A stretch of 64,000 bases of DNA from DASUPK01 sp963843085. Lineage in GTDB: Bacteria; Actinomycetota; Thermoleophilia; Solirubrobacterales; 70-9. Each line of letters begins with the position of its first letter. Within the stretch, counting starts at the first letter, position 1. Shown here piece after piece: positions 52,342 to 61,516 of the stretch. The stretch lies in the NCBI GenBank assembly GCA_963843085.1, contig CAWJJG010000011.1, positions 1-64,000 on the forward strand, in the 5' to 3' direction. Made by a program: the position numbers and the translations under genes. Under the pieces are notes generated by a model. The model was not told where the DNA came from, ran no database searches, and worked only from the letters and a program-made list of their open reading frames with translations.

Positions 52342-53301
52342 CTACCTGATGACCGAGGCCGTGGCGGTCGTGGTGCCCGCCAGGGCTCCAGCCTTCACCT
52401 TGAACTTCACCCGCCGGCCCTTCTTCAGGCCCTTGAGGTGGATGGTGACGAACCCCTTGCCCGCCTTCCTCCGCGCCTTCACGGAGGCGTGGGCGACGGA
52501 GCTCGCGGATGCATGGCCGCGCTTGCGCTGCGAGAACCCGAGGACCTTGATCAGGGAGGCCTGGTTGTCCCAGGTCTCCAGGATGTCCGCGGACTTGCCC
52601 TTCGGCTTGAAGGAGTGGACCTTGGACTGGCCCTGATGGGTGAACGTGTCCGTGAACACCACGGGAGGCCTCTTGCAGTTCATGTCCGCCGTGATCGCGG
52701 CAGCCACTGCCGGAACCTTGCTTGCCTCGTCCAGATTGAACGCCCTTCCACCCGTGTCGCTGGCGATCTGGTTGAGCAGCGTCGGGTCGGTCGCCCCGAA
52801 GCCCACCGTGTCCGTCTTCACTCCGACGTGGCCGTTGTTGTACGTGCCGACGTTGTGCTCGCCGTCGCTCAGGAAGATGCGGCCGTTGGCGCCCGGATTT
52901 GCGCTCTGGGCCGTCGCGAAGGCGAGGTTGTAGTCCGTCGAGCCGTTGTCCGCGTTGACGTTCGCGAACGAGGCGTCCATCGCACCGACCACGCCCGGAA
53001 TCGTCCCAGGCGCGAACAGGACATCGGACGTGTCCCCGAACTCGACCCCGCCCAGGGTCTTGCCCTGGTTCTGCTGCAGGGCCGCGAAGGCGTCGAGCAG
53101 CGTCGTGCGGAACTTGGCCGGGTCGGTGAAGTCCATCGAGCCCGAGTCATCGATGATCGCCTCGATGTTGGTCGCCTTCTGGCAGCCCGCGGCGTGAGCC
53201 GGAGGCGACGCCGCGGCGCTCCCGCCGACGCTGAGCGCGACGAGCAACCCCGCCAGCGATGCGGCCCCGGCAACGGCCTTGATTCTCGAATCGAAGTTCA
53301 T
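52342..53301 (-). CDS. secreted von Willebrand factor A domain protein
   Basis: About 319 residues. A signal peptide (about 8-38) and a VWA domain with MIDAS motif IIDDSGSM, the conserved Thr/Asp (DNGSTDYN, IFLSDGEHN). The C-terminal part is a beta-rich Lys-rich segment (KGFVTIHLKGLKKGRRVKFKVKAG), a pattern I associate with secreted proteins of this class. Probably binds a ligand or partner through a metal ion at the surface. ATG 53301 is preceded by GGGAG. Adjacent genes give no functional hint. Confidence 0.8.
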   Translation of the reverse strand: MNFDSRIKAVAGAASLAGLLVALSVGGSAAASPPAHAAGCQKATNIEAIIDDSGSMDFTDPAKFRTTLLDAFAALQQNQGKTLGGVEFGDTSDVLFAPGTIPGVVGAMDASFANVNADNGSTDYNLAFATAQSANPGANGRIFLSDGEHNVGTYNNGHVGVKTDTVGFGATDPTLLNQIASDTGGRAFNLDEASKVPAVAAAITADMNCKRPPVVFTDTFTHQGQSKVHSFKPKGKSADILETWDNQASLIKVLGFSQRKRGHASASSVAHASVKARRKAGKGFVTIHLKGLKKGRRVKFKVKAGALAGTTTATASVIR

Positions 53302-53320
53302 GCTTCTCCCCTCCATCCCG

Positions 53321-53353
53321 TTATTGGATAGGGGCGCAACCTACCCCCAATAA
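53321..53353. terminator. hairpin between mnmA and the VWA gene
   Basis: TTATTGG and CCAATAA, extended inward by GATAGG against CCTACC, form an imperfect stem 17 bases after the mnmA stop on the minus strand and 20 bases before the VWA start. Terminator of mnmA or leader structure of the VWA gene; no T run. Confidence 0.42.
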
Positions 53354-53370
53354 GAGCGAAACGGAAGGGC

Positions 53371-54807
53371 CTAAACGATCGTTCCGTGCCCGACCACGAG
53401 CTCGCCGTCCAGCAGGCAGGCGACCTGCCCCGGAGCCACGGCGTCGACCGGCTCCGCGAGCGAGACGATCGCCTCGCCGCCCCCGTTCGTCTCAACCCGG
53501 CACTCCCGGCGGGGCGAGTGGTAGCGAAGGCGAACGCCGTCGACGCGCTCGGCGGGCCGGTTGAGCCTCGCCCCTCGTATTCGAACCCGGCGGGTGGTGA
53601 GCTCGTCGCGCGTGCCGGCGACGACGCGGTTGGCGGCGGCCTCTGTGGCAAGGACGTAGAGGGGCTGGCCTCCCCCGACGGCAAGGCCCCGCCGCTGGCC
53701 GACCGTGAAGTTGTGATGGCCGCGGTGCTCGCCAACCGGCCGGCCCGTGCGGTCCACGATCTCGCCCGGGCGGTCCTCCAATCCCGCGTGGCGGCGCAGG
53801 AACTCCCGCTTGCCCTGGCCCGCCAGGAAGCACAGGTCCTGGCTCTCGGCCCGCCCGGCCACCTCGATACCGGCTTCCTCGGCCAGCCCTCGGACCTCGG
53901 ACTTGGTGAGCTCGGCGAGGGGGAAGCGGAGGCGTTCGAGCGACTCCGGCCGCAGGCCCGAGAGCATGTAGGTCTGGTCCTTGGCGTCGTCGGCCGCGCT
54001 GCTCAGCAGCGGCCCTTCGCCGTCATCGGCGATGCTGGCGTAATGACCCGTCGCGAGCTTCGAAGCCCCGACGCGATCGGCCAGGGCGATCATCGCGTCG
54101 ATGCGAAGCTCCCCGTTGCAGAGGACGCACGGGTTGGGCGTGCGCCCCTCCGCGTGTCCCCGCAGGAACGGGTCGACCACGCCGGCACGGAACTCCCGCT
54201 CTAGATCGAGCGTCAAGTGCGGGATCCCGAGCGAATGGGCGACCCGGCGCGCCCCGAGCACCGCCTCCGGCGAGCAGCAGCTCTGCTCGCCGTCGGTCCG
54301 CTGGTCCGCCCAGAGCTTCAGGGTGACCGCGACGACCTTCCGTCCCCCCTCACGCTCGCGGAGGGCCGCGACGGCCGAGTCAACTCCGCCACTGAGGGCC
54401 ACCAGCACCCGCTCGCCCTGGGCGGGTCTCTCCGCCAGCCGATCCCGCGATCCGGCCACCGCCGAGAGGGCACGATGGAGCGCGTCCGCCGCCAGCACCG
54501 CCGCGTGGCGGTGCGTCGGCGCGAGCCCGCCGAGCTTGCCCTCGATCTCGTCCGGACCGATCCGGGCTGCCTCGAGAATCCGGGCGCCTTCCGCCAGTTC
54601 GGCGACCGCGGCGCCGGCCGCGGCGCTCGCGGCGCAGCCCTCGCAGTCGAAGGTGACCCGCTCGATGCGGTCTCCGAGGGGGAGCAATGAGAGCCGCACC
54701 AGGTCGCCGCAGGGAGCGCCGCCGGCGGAGCCCGAGAACGCGCCTGCGGGCTCCTGCCCGCGGCGGGCGCTGTCCGTCAAATAGTGCTCGAGGAGATCTC
54801 GGTTCAC
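53371..54807 (-). CDS. mnmA: NifU/IscU-like domain fused to tRNA 2-thiouridylase MnmA
   Basis: About 478 residues. Residues 1-120 are an IscU-like scaffold fold: Cys33 in APCGD and Cys58 in EGCAAS match the first two cluster cysteines; the third is Ala102, next to a kept His101. Residues 131-478 are MnmA: PP-loop SGGVDS (139-144), TPNPCVLCN and SQDLCFL with the two catalytic cysteines, and a C-terminal beta barrel. MnmA thiolates U34 of Lys, Glu and Gln tRNAs. A fused scaffold may relay sulfur, but loss of the third Cys argues against building a normal Fe-S cluster. GTG 54807 opens at the IscU start; TTG 54849 is less likely. Confidence 0.9.
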   Translation of the reverse strand: MNRDLLEHYLTDSARRGQEPAGAFSGSAGGAPCGDLVRLSLLPLGDRIERVTFDCEGCAASAAAGAAVAELAEGARILEAARIGPDEIEGKLGGLAPTHRHAAVLAADALHRALSAVAGSRDRLAERPAQGERVLVALSGGVDSAVAALREREGGRKVVAVTLKLWADQRTDGEQSCCSPEAVLGARRVAHSLGIPHLTLDLEREFRAGVVDPFLRGHAEGRTPNPCVLCNGELRIDAMIALADRVGASKLATGHYASIADDGEGPLLSSAADDAKDQTYMLSGLRPESLERLRFPLAELTKSEVRGLAEEAGIEVAGRAESQDLCFLAGQGKREFLRRHAGLEDRPGEIVDRTGRPVGEHRGHHNFTVGQRRGLAVGGGQPLYVLATEAAANRVVAGTRDELTTRRVRIRGARLNRPAERVDGVRLRYHSPRRECRVETNGGGEAIVSLAEPVDAVAPGQVACLLDGELVVGHGTIV

Positions 54808-54929
54808 GGCTTCGCCATCAGGTCGGCCGCACAAGTTAAACGGCTCCAACCTGCCGTCTGCCGCCCCGGCTTGGTAACCCTTGTCGCAAAGGTGGTGGTC
54901 TACCGAGGACCCCGAGGGATCTCCGGAAA

Positions 54930-54959
54930 TTGACCCCCAAGCCAGTTGTGTTGGGTCAA
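54930..54959. promoter_or_regulatory. inverted repeat upstream of mnmA
   Basis: TTGACC(CC)CAA and TTGGGTCAA pair over nine positions with a two-base bulge and a ten-base loop, in the gap between the SnoaL-like gene and mnmA. It may be an operator, or the end hairpin of the upstream gene. Confidence 0.38.
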
Positions 54960-55019
54960 CGTATGGAGCGGTTCGCGTACAGGTTCGGGCCTGGCTTCAA
55001 CCCTAGCACCGGCGCCGAG

Positions 55020-55481
55020 CTACTCCGGCTCGTCCTCCAGGTGCCAGGAGGAGATCAGCCCGTCGCGCACCCCGAGCTCGATCCGGACTCGCGAGGTGTC
55101 CCCCACCTCCCCGCTCTCGCGCCAGACGTACTCGAGCTTTGCGTGGACCAGCATCCCGGAACCGGTCTCCTTTATCTCGACCGGCACGTAGCGCCGAATG
55201 AGGTGGTCGAACTCCTTCCCGGCCCAGGCCACCGCAGCCTCGCGCCCGCGATGCACCCTCCGCTCGGTGCGGATCTCGACCTCCGGATGGACGAGCTCGC
55301 CCACCGCCTCCCGGTCGCACGCGCTGAGCGCGGCGAGGAAGCGGCGAGCGAGCTCATCGTCGTCCGTCGCGACTATCTCCCTTTCAGATTCTGCGCGAGG
55401 TGCCGCGGCTGGTCGCCGAGGCCGGCCTCTCGGATGAAGCTCAGCGCAATGCCGATGACGCCGATCACCAGCAGAGCCCAC
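55020..55481 (-). CDS. SnoaL/NTF2-like protein, start unresolved
   Basis: The fold region (from about 55370 to 55020, some 115 residues) reads DDDELARRFLAALSACDREAVGELVHPEVEIRT... and is a clear NTF2-like domain. There is no ATG, GTG or TTG near its natural beginning; the codons there are ATA and GTC. The only standard start is GTG 55481, which adds about 36 Arg/Pro-rich residues and overlaps the upstream membrane protein by 109 bases. Possible explanations are a non-standard start, leaderless coupling, or a decaying gene. Ligand unknown. Confidence 0.55.
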   Translation of the reverse strand: MGSAGDRRHRHCAELHPRGRPRRPAAAPRAESEREIVATDDDELARRFLAALSACDREAVGELVHPEVEIRTERRVHRGREAAVAWAGKEFDHLIRRYVPVEIKETGSGMLVHAKLEYVWRESGEVGDTSRVRIELGVRDGLISSWHLEDEPE

Positions 55482-56410
55482 GGCCAGACGCCGAGAGTGT
55501 GCTGATGGGGCGGCTTGTTGTTCAGGTCAAGGCCGGCGATCACGAGGAAGAGCGCCAGGCCGCCGCCGCCCACATAGACGGGACCACGGGTCCCGATCAG
55601 CGACCCGAGCCAGACCAGTCCAAACGAAACCAGCAGGAGCATGATGTCCCAGGCGTTGGTGGTCTCGATCGGAGTCTGAATTCGCAGAGCAACGGTCGGC
55701 CCGAAGGCCTCCGCGAGCGTGACCACCAGGAAGGTCACGAGCCCGCCGATCGCGCAGGCCAGCACGCCGGCAAGGCCCGCTCCCGTCAACAGCTCGGACG
55801 CCTTCCAGAGACCCACGTCTCCCTCGGGATGAGTGGCGCTTGCCACGCCCTGATCGCCTCCGGGGTTGGTTCGCCACATGTAGAGGCCGCCCGCCAGTAG
55901 CGCGATCGCGACGAGCCCGAGCAGGCCTCTGTACACCCCCCAGTTCTGGCTGATCCCTCCACCCAGCAGGTCGTTCCAAAGGGCGGACCAGGAGATGATC
56001 ACCGCGATCGAGCCGACCAGCAGCTGGAACCGCACACCGGCCACGATGCCCGCGTAGAAGGCGAGCGCTGCCGTGACGCCGAAGATCCAGAAGGTGTTCA
56101 GTGATGCCCCCGGGGTACCGCCCAAAAGGTTCACGAACTCGCGGAGCAGGAAGGGTACGAGGAGGACGCCGAAGACCGCGTAAACCGCCTGCCACACGCG
56201 AATCCCGCCAGTCCTGTCCTTCGTGAACACGCCGAGCCCGTACAGGGTCACCGTCGGAATCGCTATGTCCATGAAGATCGGGAACTTCGCCCAGTGACCC
56301 GGGCCGCTGCCCTTGCGAATCAGCACCATCAGGAACGCAAGGCCGAACAGGATGCCCCCGAAAGTGCGCAGCGCATCGCGTGTGTCGTCCGGTTTGAACA
56401 AATCGTTCAT
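55373..56410 (-). CDS. multipass membrane protein, unknown function
   Basis: About 345 residues with nine or ten hydrophobic segments and short loops. Not recognised. Repeated Trp and Gly near the outer side (SWSALWNDLLGGGISQNWG) and a central acidic loop (NPGGDQGVASATHPEGDVGLWK). ATG 56410 has a GGAGGAG ribosome site, so the start is firm. It lies between the GH3 gene (46-base gap) and the SnoaL-like gene, with no conserved context that I can name. Confidence 0.7.
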   Translation of the reverse strand: MNDLFKPDDTRDALRTFGGILFGLAFLMVLIRKGSGPGHWAKFPIFMDIAIPTVTLYGLGVFTKDRTGGIRVWQAVYAVFGVLLVPFLLREFVNLLGGTPGASLNTFWIFGVTAALAFYAGIVAGVRFQLLVGSIAVIISWSALWNDLLGGGISQNWGVYRGLLGLVAIALLAGGLYMWRTNPGGDQGVASATHPEGDVGLWKASELLTGAGLAGVLACAIGGLVTFLVVTLAEAFGPTVALRIQTPIETTNAWDIMLLLVSFGLVWLGSLIGTRGPVYVGGGGLALFLVIAGLDLNNKPPHQHTLGVWPWALLVIGVIGIALSFIREAGLGDQPRHLAQNLKGR

Positions 56411-56456
56411 CGGTCTCCTCCACCTCCCAATTCACTCGGGGATTTGCCGGCGGACC

Positions 56457-57806
56457 CTACCCAGTGGGGCTGTCCTTCAAATGGGTGACCCGGTCGTACG
56501 CGCCCTGCACGATCGAGCGGTCGACCTGGCCACTCTTCACCTCCTTGACGAGCTGGCCGAAGGCCTTTGCCGAGGCCGTCGTGCTGGTCGCGTAGAGCAG
56601 TAGGTCGTCCCCCGCCCGGAGCGCCGCCGCGCCGGCGACGGCCGGTGGCAGCGTTCCGGCGATCGCCTGCCCCTCGAGGTCGTCGGTGATCACGACGCCG
56701 CCGAACCCGAGCCGGCCCCGAAGCAGGCCCTTGACGATGGTCGGCGAGAGCGCGGCGGGCTTCTTCGCGCCGAGCGTCGGATAGCTCGCGGTCGAGACCA
56801 TCATCATCCCCACATCCGCGGCGATCGCCGCCGTGAACGGCTTCAGGTCGCTCTGCAGCTGATCGCTGGTCGCGGCGATGGACACCGCGCGGTCGTCGGT
56901 GTTGACCGTCGCCCGTCCGAGCCCGGGGAAGTGCTTCGCGGTCGCAACCGTCCCGCCGTCCTGGAGGCCCTGGGCGAACGAGACGCCGACCGCCGCGACC
57001 GTGTCGGGGTTCGAGCCGAAGGTGCGGCTCTTGATCGTGTCCGCGGTGTTGGCCTGTGCGACGTCGAGGACGGGAGCCAGGTCGACGTTCACCCCGAGGC
57101 CCTTGAGGAAGGAGCCTGTCTTCTGCCCCTGATCCTTGGCCTGGCCCTGGTCGCCGCTCTTGCCGAGGTCCTCTGGCGAGACGTCAGGCGGCCCGCTCTT
57201 GATTCGCTTCACGTTGCCGCCCTCCTGGTCGACCATCACCAGCAGGGGAGGGTTGTCGCCGGCGCTCGCGGCGGCCTGGAGCTGCTGGACGTCCGCCTTG
57301 AGCTTCTGGGGATCGCTCTCGAACGCGATCACGCCGCCGACCTGGCCCTTGCGCACGCGCTTGATCAGGTCCTGGGTCGGCCCCTTCGCGCCGAGCTTCG
57401 CGACGATCGTCTGCCCCACCAGGCGCTTCAGCGGGACCGGCTGCTCGCTGCCGCCGCCCCCGCCGGAGACCAGCACGATGATCAGGACGATCACGACGAC
57501 GACCGCGCCGCCGATCAGGAAGTCCTGCCGCCTGCGAACCCGGGCCGGCAGGTCGCGGCGACGCGTTCGGCGCCCGGGCGGCGGCCGCCGCCCGCTGCGC
57601 TCGAATTCGCCGGTGTCGCCGCGCTCACGTCGCCGCTCGGCGATCCCCTCGCGAATCGCCCGGAAGGAGCCGGTGCCCTCGCCTTCCCCGGTCTCGCGGC
57701 GCCCCCCCTCGCCCGTTCCCGGCTCGCGGGACGGGCCCGGCGGCCGCGCGGGCGGATCAGTCCACTCGAACCCCTCGTCGCCGCCGGGTGGTGGCCGCCC
57801 CTCCAT
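56457..57806 (-). CDS. membrane-anchored GH3-family (NagZ-like) protein, acid/base His missing
   Basis: About 449 residues. A 95-residue Arg/Pro/Gly-rich cytoplasmic N-terminus and one membrane helix (about 96-117), then a GH3 TIM barrel: VMVDQEGGNVKRI, KHFPGLG and the nucleophile Asp in VITDDLEGQ. NagZ enzymes carry a catalytic His in a DxH after KHFPGHG; here the equivalent is NTDDRAV, so the usual Asp/His pair is lost. It may be a beta-glucosidase-type variant with another acid/base, or inactive. ATG 57806 is 4 bases from the aspS stop. Confidence 0.82.
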   Translation of the reverse strand: MEGRPPPGGDEGFEWTDPPARPPGPSREPGTGEGGRRETGEGEGTGSFRAIREGIAERRRERGDTGEFERSGRRPPPGRRTRRRDLPARVRRRQDFLIGGAVVVVIVLIIVLVSGGGGGSEQPVPLKRLVGQTIVAKLGAKGPTQDLIKRVRKGQVGGVIAFESDPQKLKADVQQLQAAASAGDNPPLLVMVDQEGGNVKRIKSGPPDVSPEDLGKSGDQGQAKDQGQKTGSFLKGLGVNVDLAPVLDVAQANTADTIKSRTFGSNPDTVAAVGVSFAQGLQDGGTVATAKHFPGLGRATVNTDDRAVSIAATSDQLQSDLKPFTAAIAADVGMMMVSTASYPTLGAKKPAALSPTIVKGLLRGRLGFGGVVITDDLEGQAIAGTLPPAVAGAAALRAGDDLLLYATSTTASAKAFGQLVKEVKSGQVDRSIVQGAYDRVTHLKDSPTG

Positions 57807-57810
57807 GCGT

Positions 57811-59604
57811 CTAGCCCTTTCCGCCCCCGCCTCTGACCGAGATCCCGAGATCTCGGAGCTGGCGCTCGTCAACCGGGGACGGAGCGCCTGTGAGCGGATC
57901 GGCGCCGGAAGCGGTCTTCGGGAAGGCGATCACGTCACGGATGGACTCGGTGCGGTGGCCCAGCGCCACCATCCGGTCGAGGCCGTAGGCGATGCCTCCG
58001 TGGGGAGGCGCCCCGTACCGCAGCGCGTCGAGCAGGAAGCCGAAGCGCTCCTCCGCCTGTTGCTCGTCGATTCCGATCGCCTCGAACACCTGTCGCTGCA
58101 CCTTTGGGTCGCTGATACGGATCGAGCCCCCACCAATTTCCCATCCGTTCCAGACGACGTCATAGGCCTTCGCCCTGGCGGAGCCCGGATCGCCCGGATC
58201 GAACTCGCCGTCGGGCGAGGTGAACGGGTGGTTGTGGGGGTCCCAGCGCTCCTCGTCGTGTGCCCAGGCGAGCAACGGCCAGTCGACGATCCAGACCAAT
58301 TCGTTCGCCTCCGGGTCGATCAGGCCGAGCCGTTGGCCCAGGCGCCGGCGCAGCTCGCCGAGAATCTCCGCTGAGACGAGCGGCTGGTCGGCGACGAGCA
58401 GGAGGACGTCTCCCTCCGACGCGGCGAGCGCCTCGGTGGCGGCCTTCATCTCGTCTGCCGAGAGGAACTTCGCGACCGGTGAGCGCCAGCCACCGGCCTC
58501 CACGACCGCCCAGACCAGCCCCTTCGCTCCGAGCTCGGTCGCCTCGCCGACCAGACCGTCGAGATCTCCCCGCGACATCTCACGGGCGCCTGCGTTCAGG
58601 CCGCGGACCAGCGCTCCGCCCTCGATCGCCTGGCGGAAGGCGTTGAACTCCGAGCCGCGAAAGGCCTCCGTCAGATCGCTGATCTCCAGGCCGAAGCGAA
58701 GGTCCGGCTTGTCGGTGCCGTAACGGTCGATGGCCTCGTCGTAGGAGAGCCGCCTCATTGGCAGCTCTACGTCTACCCCGCAGACCGGGAGAACGTGCGC
58801 GAGAAGGCGCTCGTTCAGATCGATCACATCGCCTGTGTCGACGAAGGACATCTCGATGTCCAGCTGCGTGAAGTCGGGTTGCCTGTCCGCGCGCAGATCC
58901 TCATCCCTGAAGCAGCGCGCGATCTGAAAATACCGCTCGAACCCGCCGATCATCAGGAGCTGCTTGAAGAGCTGGGGCGACTGGGGCAGCGCGTAGAAGT
59001 TCCCGCGCTGCAGACGGCTCGGGACGAGGAAGTCGCGGGCGCCCTCCGGCGTAGAGCGTGTCAGCACCGGGGTCTCGATCTCCAGGAAGCCCTCGCCGGA
59101 GAGGAACTCGCGCATCGCGACCGCCACCCGATGCCGGAGCTCGATCGCCTCTCGCATCCGGTCGCGGCGCAGGTCGAGGTAGCGGTAGCGCAGGCGCGCC
59201 TCCTCGCTGACCTCGCCAGAGAAGGACTCGATCTCGAACGGGGGGGTGTCGGCGTCCGAGAGAAGCTCCGCGCCGGCGACCCGGATCTCGACTTCCCCGG
59301 TGGGAAGGTCCTCGTTGACGGTCTCGGGCGACCGCCTGACGACGGAACCGCTCGCGCTCAGCACGTCCTCGGAGCGGAGCTCGTGGCCGAGCTTGAACGC
59401 CTCTCCGGCCTCGTCGGGGTGGAAGACGAGCTGTACGAGCCCGGTCCGGTCGCGGAGGTCGATGAAGACGAGTCCGCCGTGATCGCGGCGGCGGTGGACC
59501 CAGCCCGCGACGCGCACCTCGGCGTCCACCTTGTCGGGGAGCACCTGGCCGCACCAGGTGTCGCGATAGCCGTTCGGTCGCAGCGCTGGGAATTTCTCGC
59601 TCAT
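57811..59604 (-). CDS. aspS: aspartyl-tRNA synthetase
   Basis: About 597 residues, the bacterial type. N-terminal OB-fold anticodon domain, then class II core with FTQLDIEMSFVD (motif 2 region) and GGIAYGLDRMVAL (motif 3), and the GAD insertion domain (about 300-410). Overlaps hisS by 4 bases (ATGA). Whether it is discriminating or also charges tRNA-Asn cannot be read from the window, since gatCAB and asnS are not present here. Confidence 0.95.
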   Translation of the reverse strand: MSEKFPALRPNGYRDTWCGQVLPDKVDAEVRVAGWVHRRRDHGGLVFIDLRDRTGLVQLVFHPDEAGEAFKLGHELRSEDVLSASGSVVRRSPETVNEDLPTGEVEIRVAGAELLSDADTPPFEIESFSGEVSEEARLRYRYLDLRRDRMREAIELRHRVAVAMREFLSGEGFLEIETPVLTRSTPEGARDFLVPSRLQRGNFYALPQSPQLFKQLLMIGGFERYFQIARCFRDEDLRADRQPDFTQLDIEMSFVDTGDVIDLNERLLAHVLPVCGVDVELPMRRLSYDEAIDRYGTDKPDLRFGLEISDLTEAFRGSEFNAFRQAIEGGALVRGLNAGAREMSRGDLDGLVGEATELGAKGLVWAVVEAGGWRSPVAKFLSADEMKAATEALAASEGDVLLLVADQPLVSAEILGELRRRLGQRLGLIDPEANELVWIVDWPLLAWAHDEERWDPHNHPFTSPDGEFDPGDPGSARAKAYDVVWNGWEIGGGSIRISDPKVQRQVFEAIGIDEQQAEERFGFLLDALRYGAPPHGGIAYGLDRMVALGHRTESIRDVIAFPKTASGADPLTGAPSPVDERQLRDLGISVRGGGGKG

Positions 59605-60851
59605 GGCGCGGAGAGTGTCTCAGCCAGGCTCGCGGGATCGACCTCCCGCTCCTCCCCGGAACCCATGTCGCGAAGGGTGGCCTTCTCCCCGTCCGCGAGG
59701 ATCAGCGCATGCTTCGCGCCCACGCGGTCTGCCTGCTTCATCTGCCCCTTGATCGCCCGCCCCGCCAGATCGAGGTCGGCCGCGAGGCCGGCCCGGCGGA
59801 GCTGCGTCACCAGGGTGAGCGCTCGTTCGCGCTCGGCGTCCTCGGCGACGACGAAGACGTCGGCGCTCCGCGCTTCCGATGAGGCCGCGTCATCCTGGCT
59901 CTCCAGCGCCAGGGCGATCCGGTCGACGCCGAGCGCCCAGCCACAACCCGGTGTGGCCGGGCCGCCGAGCTGCTCGATCAGCCCGTCGTAGCGGCCGCCT
60001 CCGCCGATGCCGGACTGGGCGCCGAGCCGCTCGCAGTCGAACTCGAAGAGGGTGCGCGTGTAGTAGTCGAGCCCGCGCACCAGCGTAGGGTCGATTTCGT
60101 AGTCGACGCCGTTGCGGTCGAGCAGGGAGCGGACCTCGGCGAAGTGCTCCGCGTCCGCCGGGTCCAGTCGATCCATCAGGATCGGCGCGTCCTCCATCAC
60201 CCTCCTCGTTCCCTCGTGGTCGGCATCGAAAGCGCGCAGCGGATTCGCATCGATCCTGCCGCGCACCTCCTCGGAGAGCTCGCCCTCGCGCGACCGAAGG
60301 TAGGAGCGCAGCTCGTCGAGGTAGGCGGCGCGGGTCTGCGGGGTCCCGAGGCTGCCGAGCCGGAGCGCTACCCCCTCCACCCCGAGCTCGCCCACGATGT
60401 CGTTCGCGACCAGGATGAGCTCGGCGTCGACCAGCGGCGAGTCCGAGCCGATCGACTCGGCATTGATCTGGGTGAACTGGCGATAGCGGCCGGCCTGCGG
60501 GCGCTCGTGCCGGAAGAAGGGGCCCTCGGTCCAGAGCTTCACCGGCTGCGCCAGGGTCTGCATGCCGTGCTCGAGATAGGCGCGGCAGACCGAGGCCGTC
60601 GCCTCCGGCCGCAGGGTCAGCGAGCGATCGCCCTGATCGGTGAAGGTGAACATCTGCTTCTGCACGATGTCGGTCGACTCGCCGACCCCGCGCGCGAACA
60701 GGTCCGTCTCCTCGAAGACCGGCGTGTCCATGCGTCCGAAGCCCGCCGCCTCCAGCCGGCGGCTCGAGACGTGCGCGATTCGCCTGCGGAGCGGCTGCCG
60801 CTCCGGCAGGACGTCGAACGTGCCCCGTGGGGCCTTGAACCTGTCGCTCAT
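59601..60851 (-). CDS. hisS: histidyl-tRNA synthetase
   Basis: About 416 residues. Class II core with LRPEATASVCRAYLEHG (motif 2), GIGGGGRYDGL and the histidine A loop LVRGLDYYTRTLFEF, and a C-terminal anticodon-binding domain. The ATG at 60851 begins MSDRFKAPRGTFDVLP, as in other bacteria. hisS-aspS order is common in actinobacteria and firmicutes. 21 bases from the MBL gene. Confidence 0.95.
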   Translation of the reverse strand: MSDRFKAPRGTFDVLPERQPLRRRIAHVSSRRLEAAGFGRMDTPVFEETDLFARGVGESTDIVQKQMFTFTDQGDRSLTLRPEATASVCRAYLEHGMQTLAQPVKLWTEGPFFRHERPQAGRYRQFTQINAESIGSDSPLVDAELILVANDIVGELGVEGVALRLGSLGTPQTRAAYLDELRSYLRSREGELSEEVRGRIDANPLRAFDADHEGTRRVMEDAPILMDRLDPADAEHFAEVRSLLDRNGVDYEIDPTLVRGLDYYTRTLFEFDCERLGAQSGIGGGGRYDGLIEQLGGPATPGCGWALGVDRIALALESQDDAASSEARSADVFVVAEDAERERALTLVTQLRRAGLAADLDLAGRAIKGQMKQADRVGAKHALILADGEKATLRDMGSGEEREVDPASLAETLSAP

Positions 60852-60872
60852 GGGGCGAGCCTAACTGGCTGC

Positions 60873-61511
60873 TTAGCGGGCGAGTTCCGCGAGGAACGGG
60901 TTCGTCGCCCGTTCGGCGCCCAGCGTGGTGACTCCCATATGCCCCGGGTACACCGTCGTCTCGGCCGGATGAGAGTCCACCAGGGTCCGGATCGACTCGA
61001 GCAGGGTGTCCCAGTCGCCGCCGGGGAGGTCGGTCCTGCCCACCGAGCCCTGGAAGAGCACGTCGCCTGAGAAGAGCGCCGCCTCGCCCGGGATCGAATA
61101 GGTGACGTGGCCGGGGCTGTGGCCCGGGGTGAAGATCACGTCGATCTCGAGGTCGGCGAGCTCGAGCCTCTCGCCGCCCTCGACCGTGTGATCGGCCTCG
61201 TAGCTCTCGAAGGGGCCGAAGCCGGGCCAGGGCACGAACGAGTTGATGTCGGCCAGGACGGCCGTCTCGATCTCGGGACACCAGACCGGAGCCCCGGTGG
61301 CCTTCGCGATCGGCGCGACCGCGCCGATATGGTCAAAGTGCGTATGCGTGAGCAGGATCCCGTCGATCTCCACACCGAGCTCGTCTGCTGCGGCGAGGAT
61401 GCGATCGGCCTCGTCCCCGGGGTCGACGATCAGCGCGTGGTCCGACCCGTCCCTTCGGAACAGGAAGCAGTTCTCGGCGATCTGGCCGACCGTGAACATG
61501 CGGACGTCCAT
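60873..61511 (-). CDS. MBL-fold hydrolase (glyoxalase II-like)
   Basis: About 212 residues. The metal-binding motif THTHFDHIG, later His in TPGHSPGHV and GDVLF (Asp) and YPGHMGVTT (His) form a binuclear site. Short for glyoxalase II, without the C-terminal helical domain. Ahead of hisS in a conserved actinobacterial order, where it is usually called a beta-lactamase-like hydrolase. Substrate unknown. Confidence 0.88.
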   Translation of the reverse strand: MDVRMFTVGQIAENCFLFRRDGSDHALIVDPGDEADRILAAADELGVEIDGILLTHTHFDHIGAVAPIAKATGAPVWCPEIETAVLADINSFVPWPGFGPFESYEADHTVEGGERLELADLEIDVIFTPGHSPGHVTYSIPGEAALFSGDVLFQGSVGRTDLPGGDWDTLLESIRTLVDSHPAETTVYPGHMGVTTLGAERATNPFLAELAR

Positions 61512-61516
61512 CGCGC

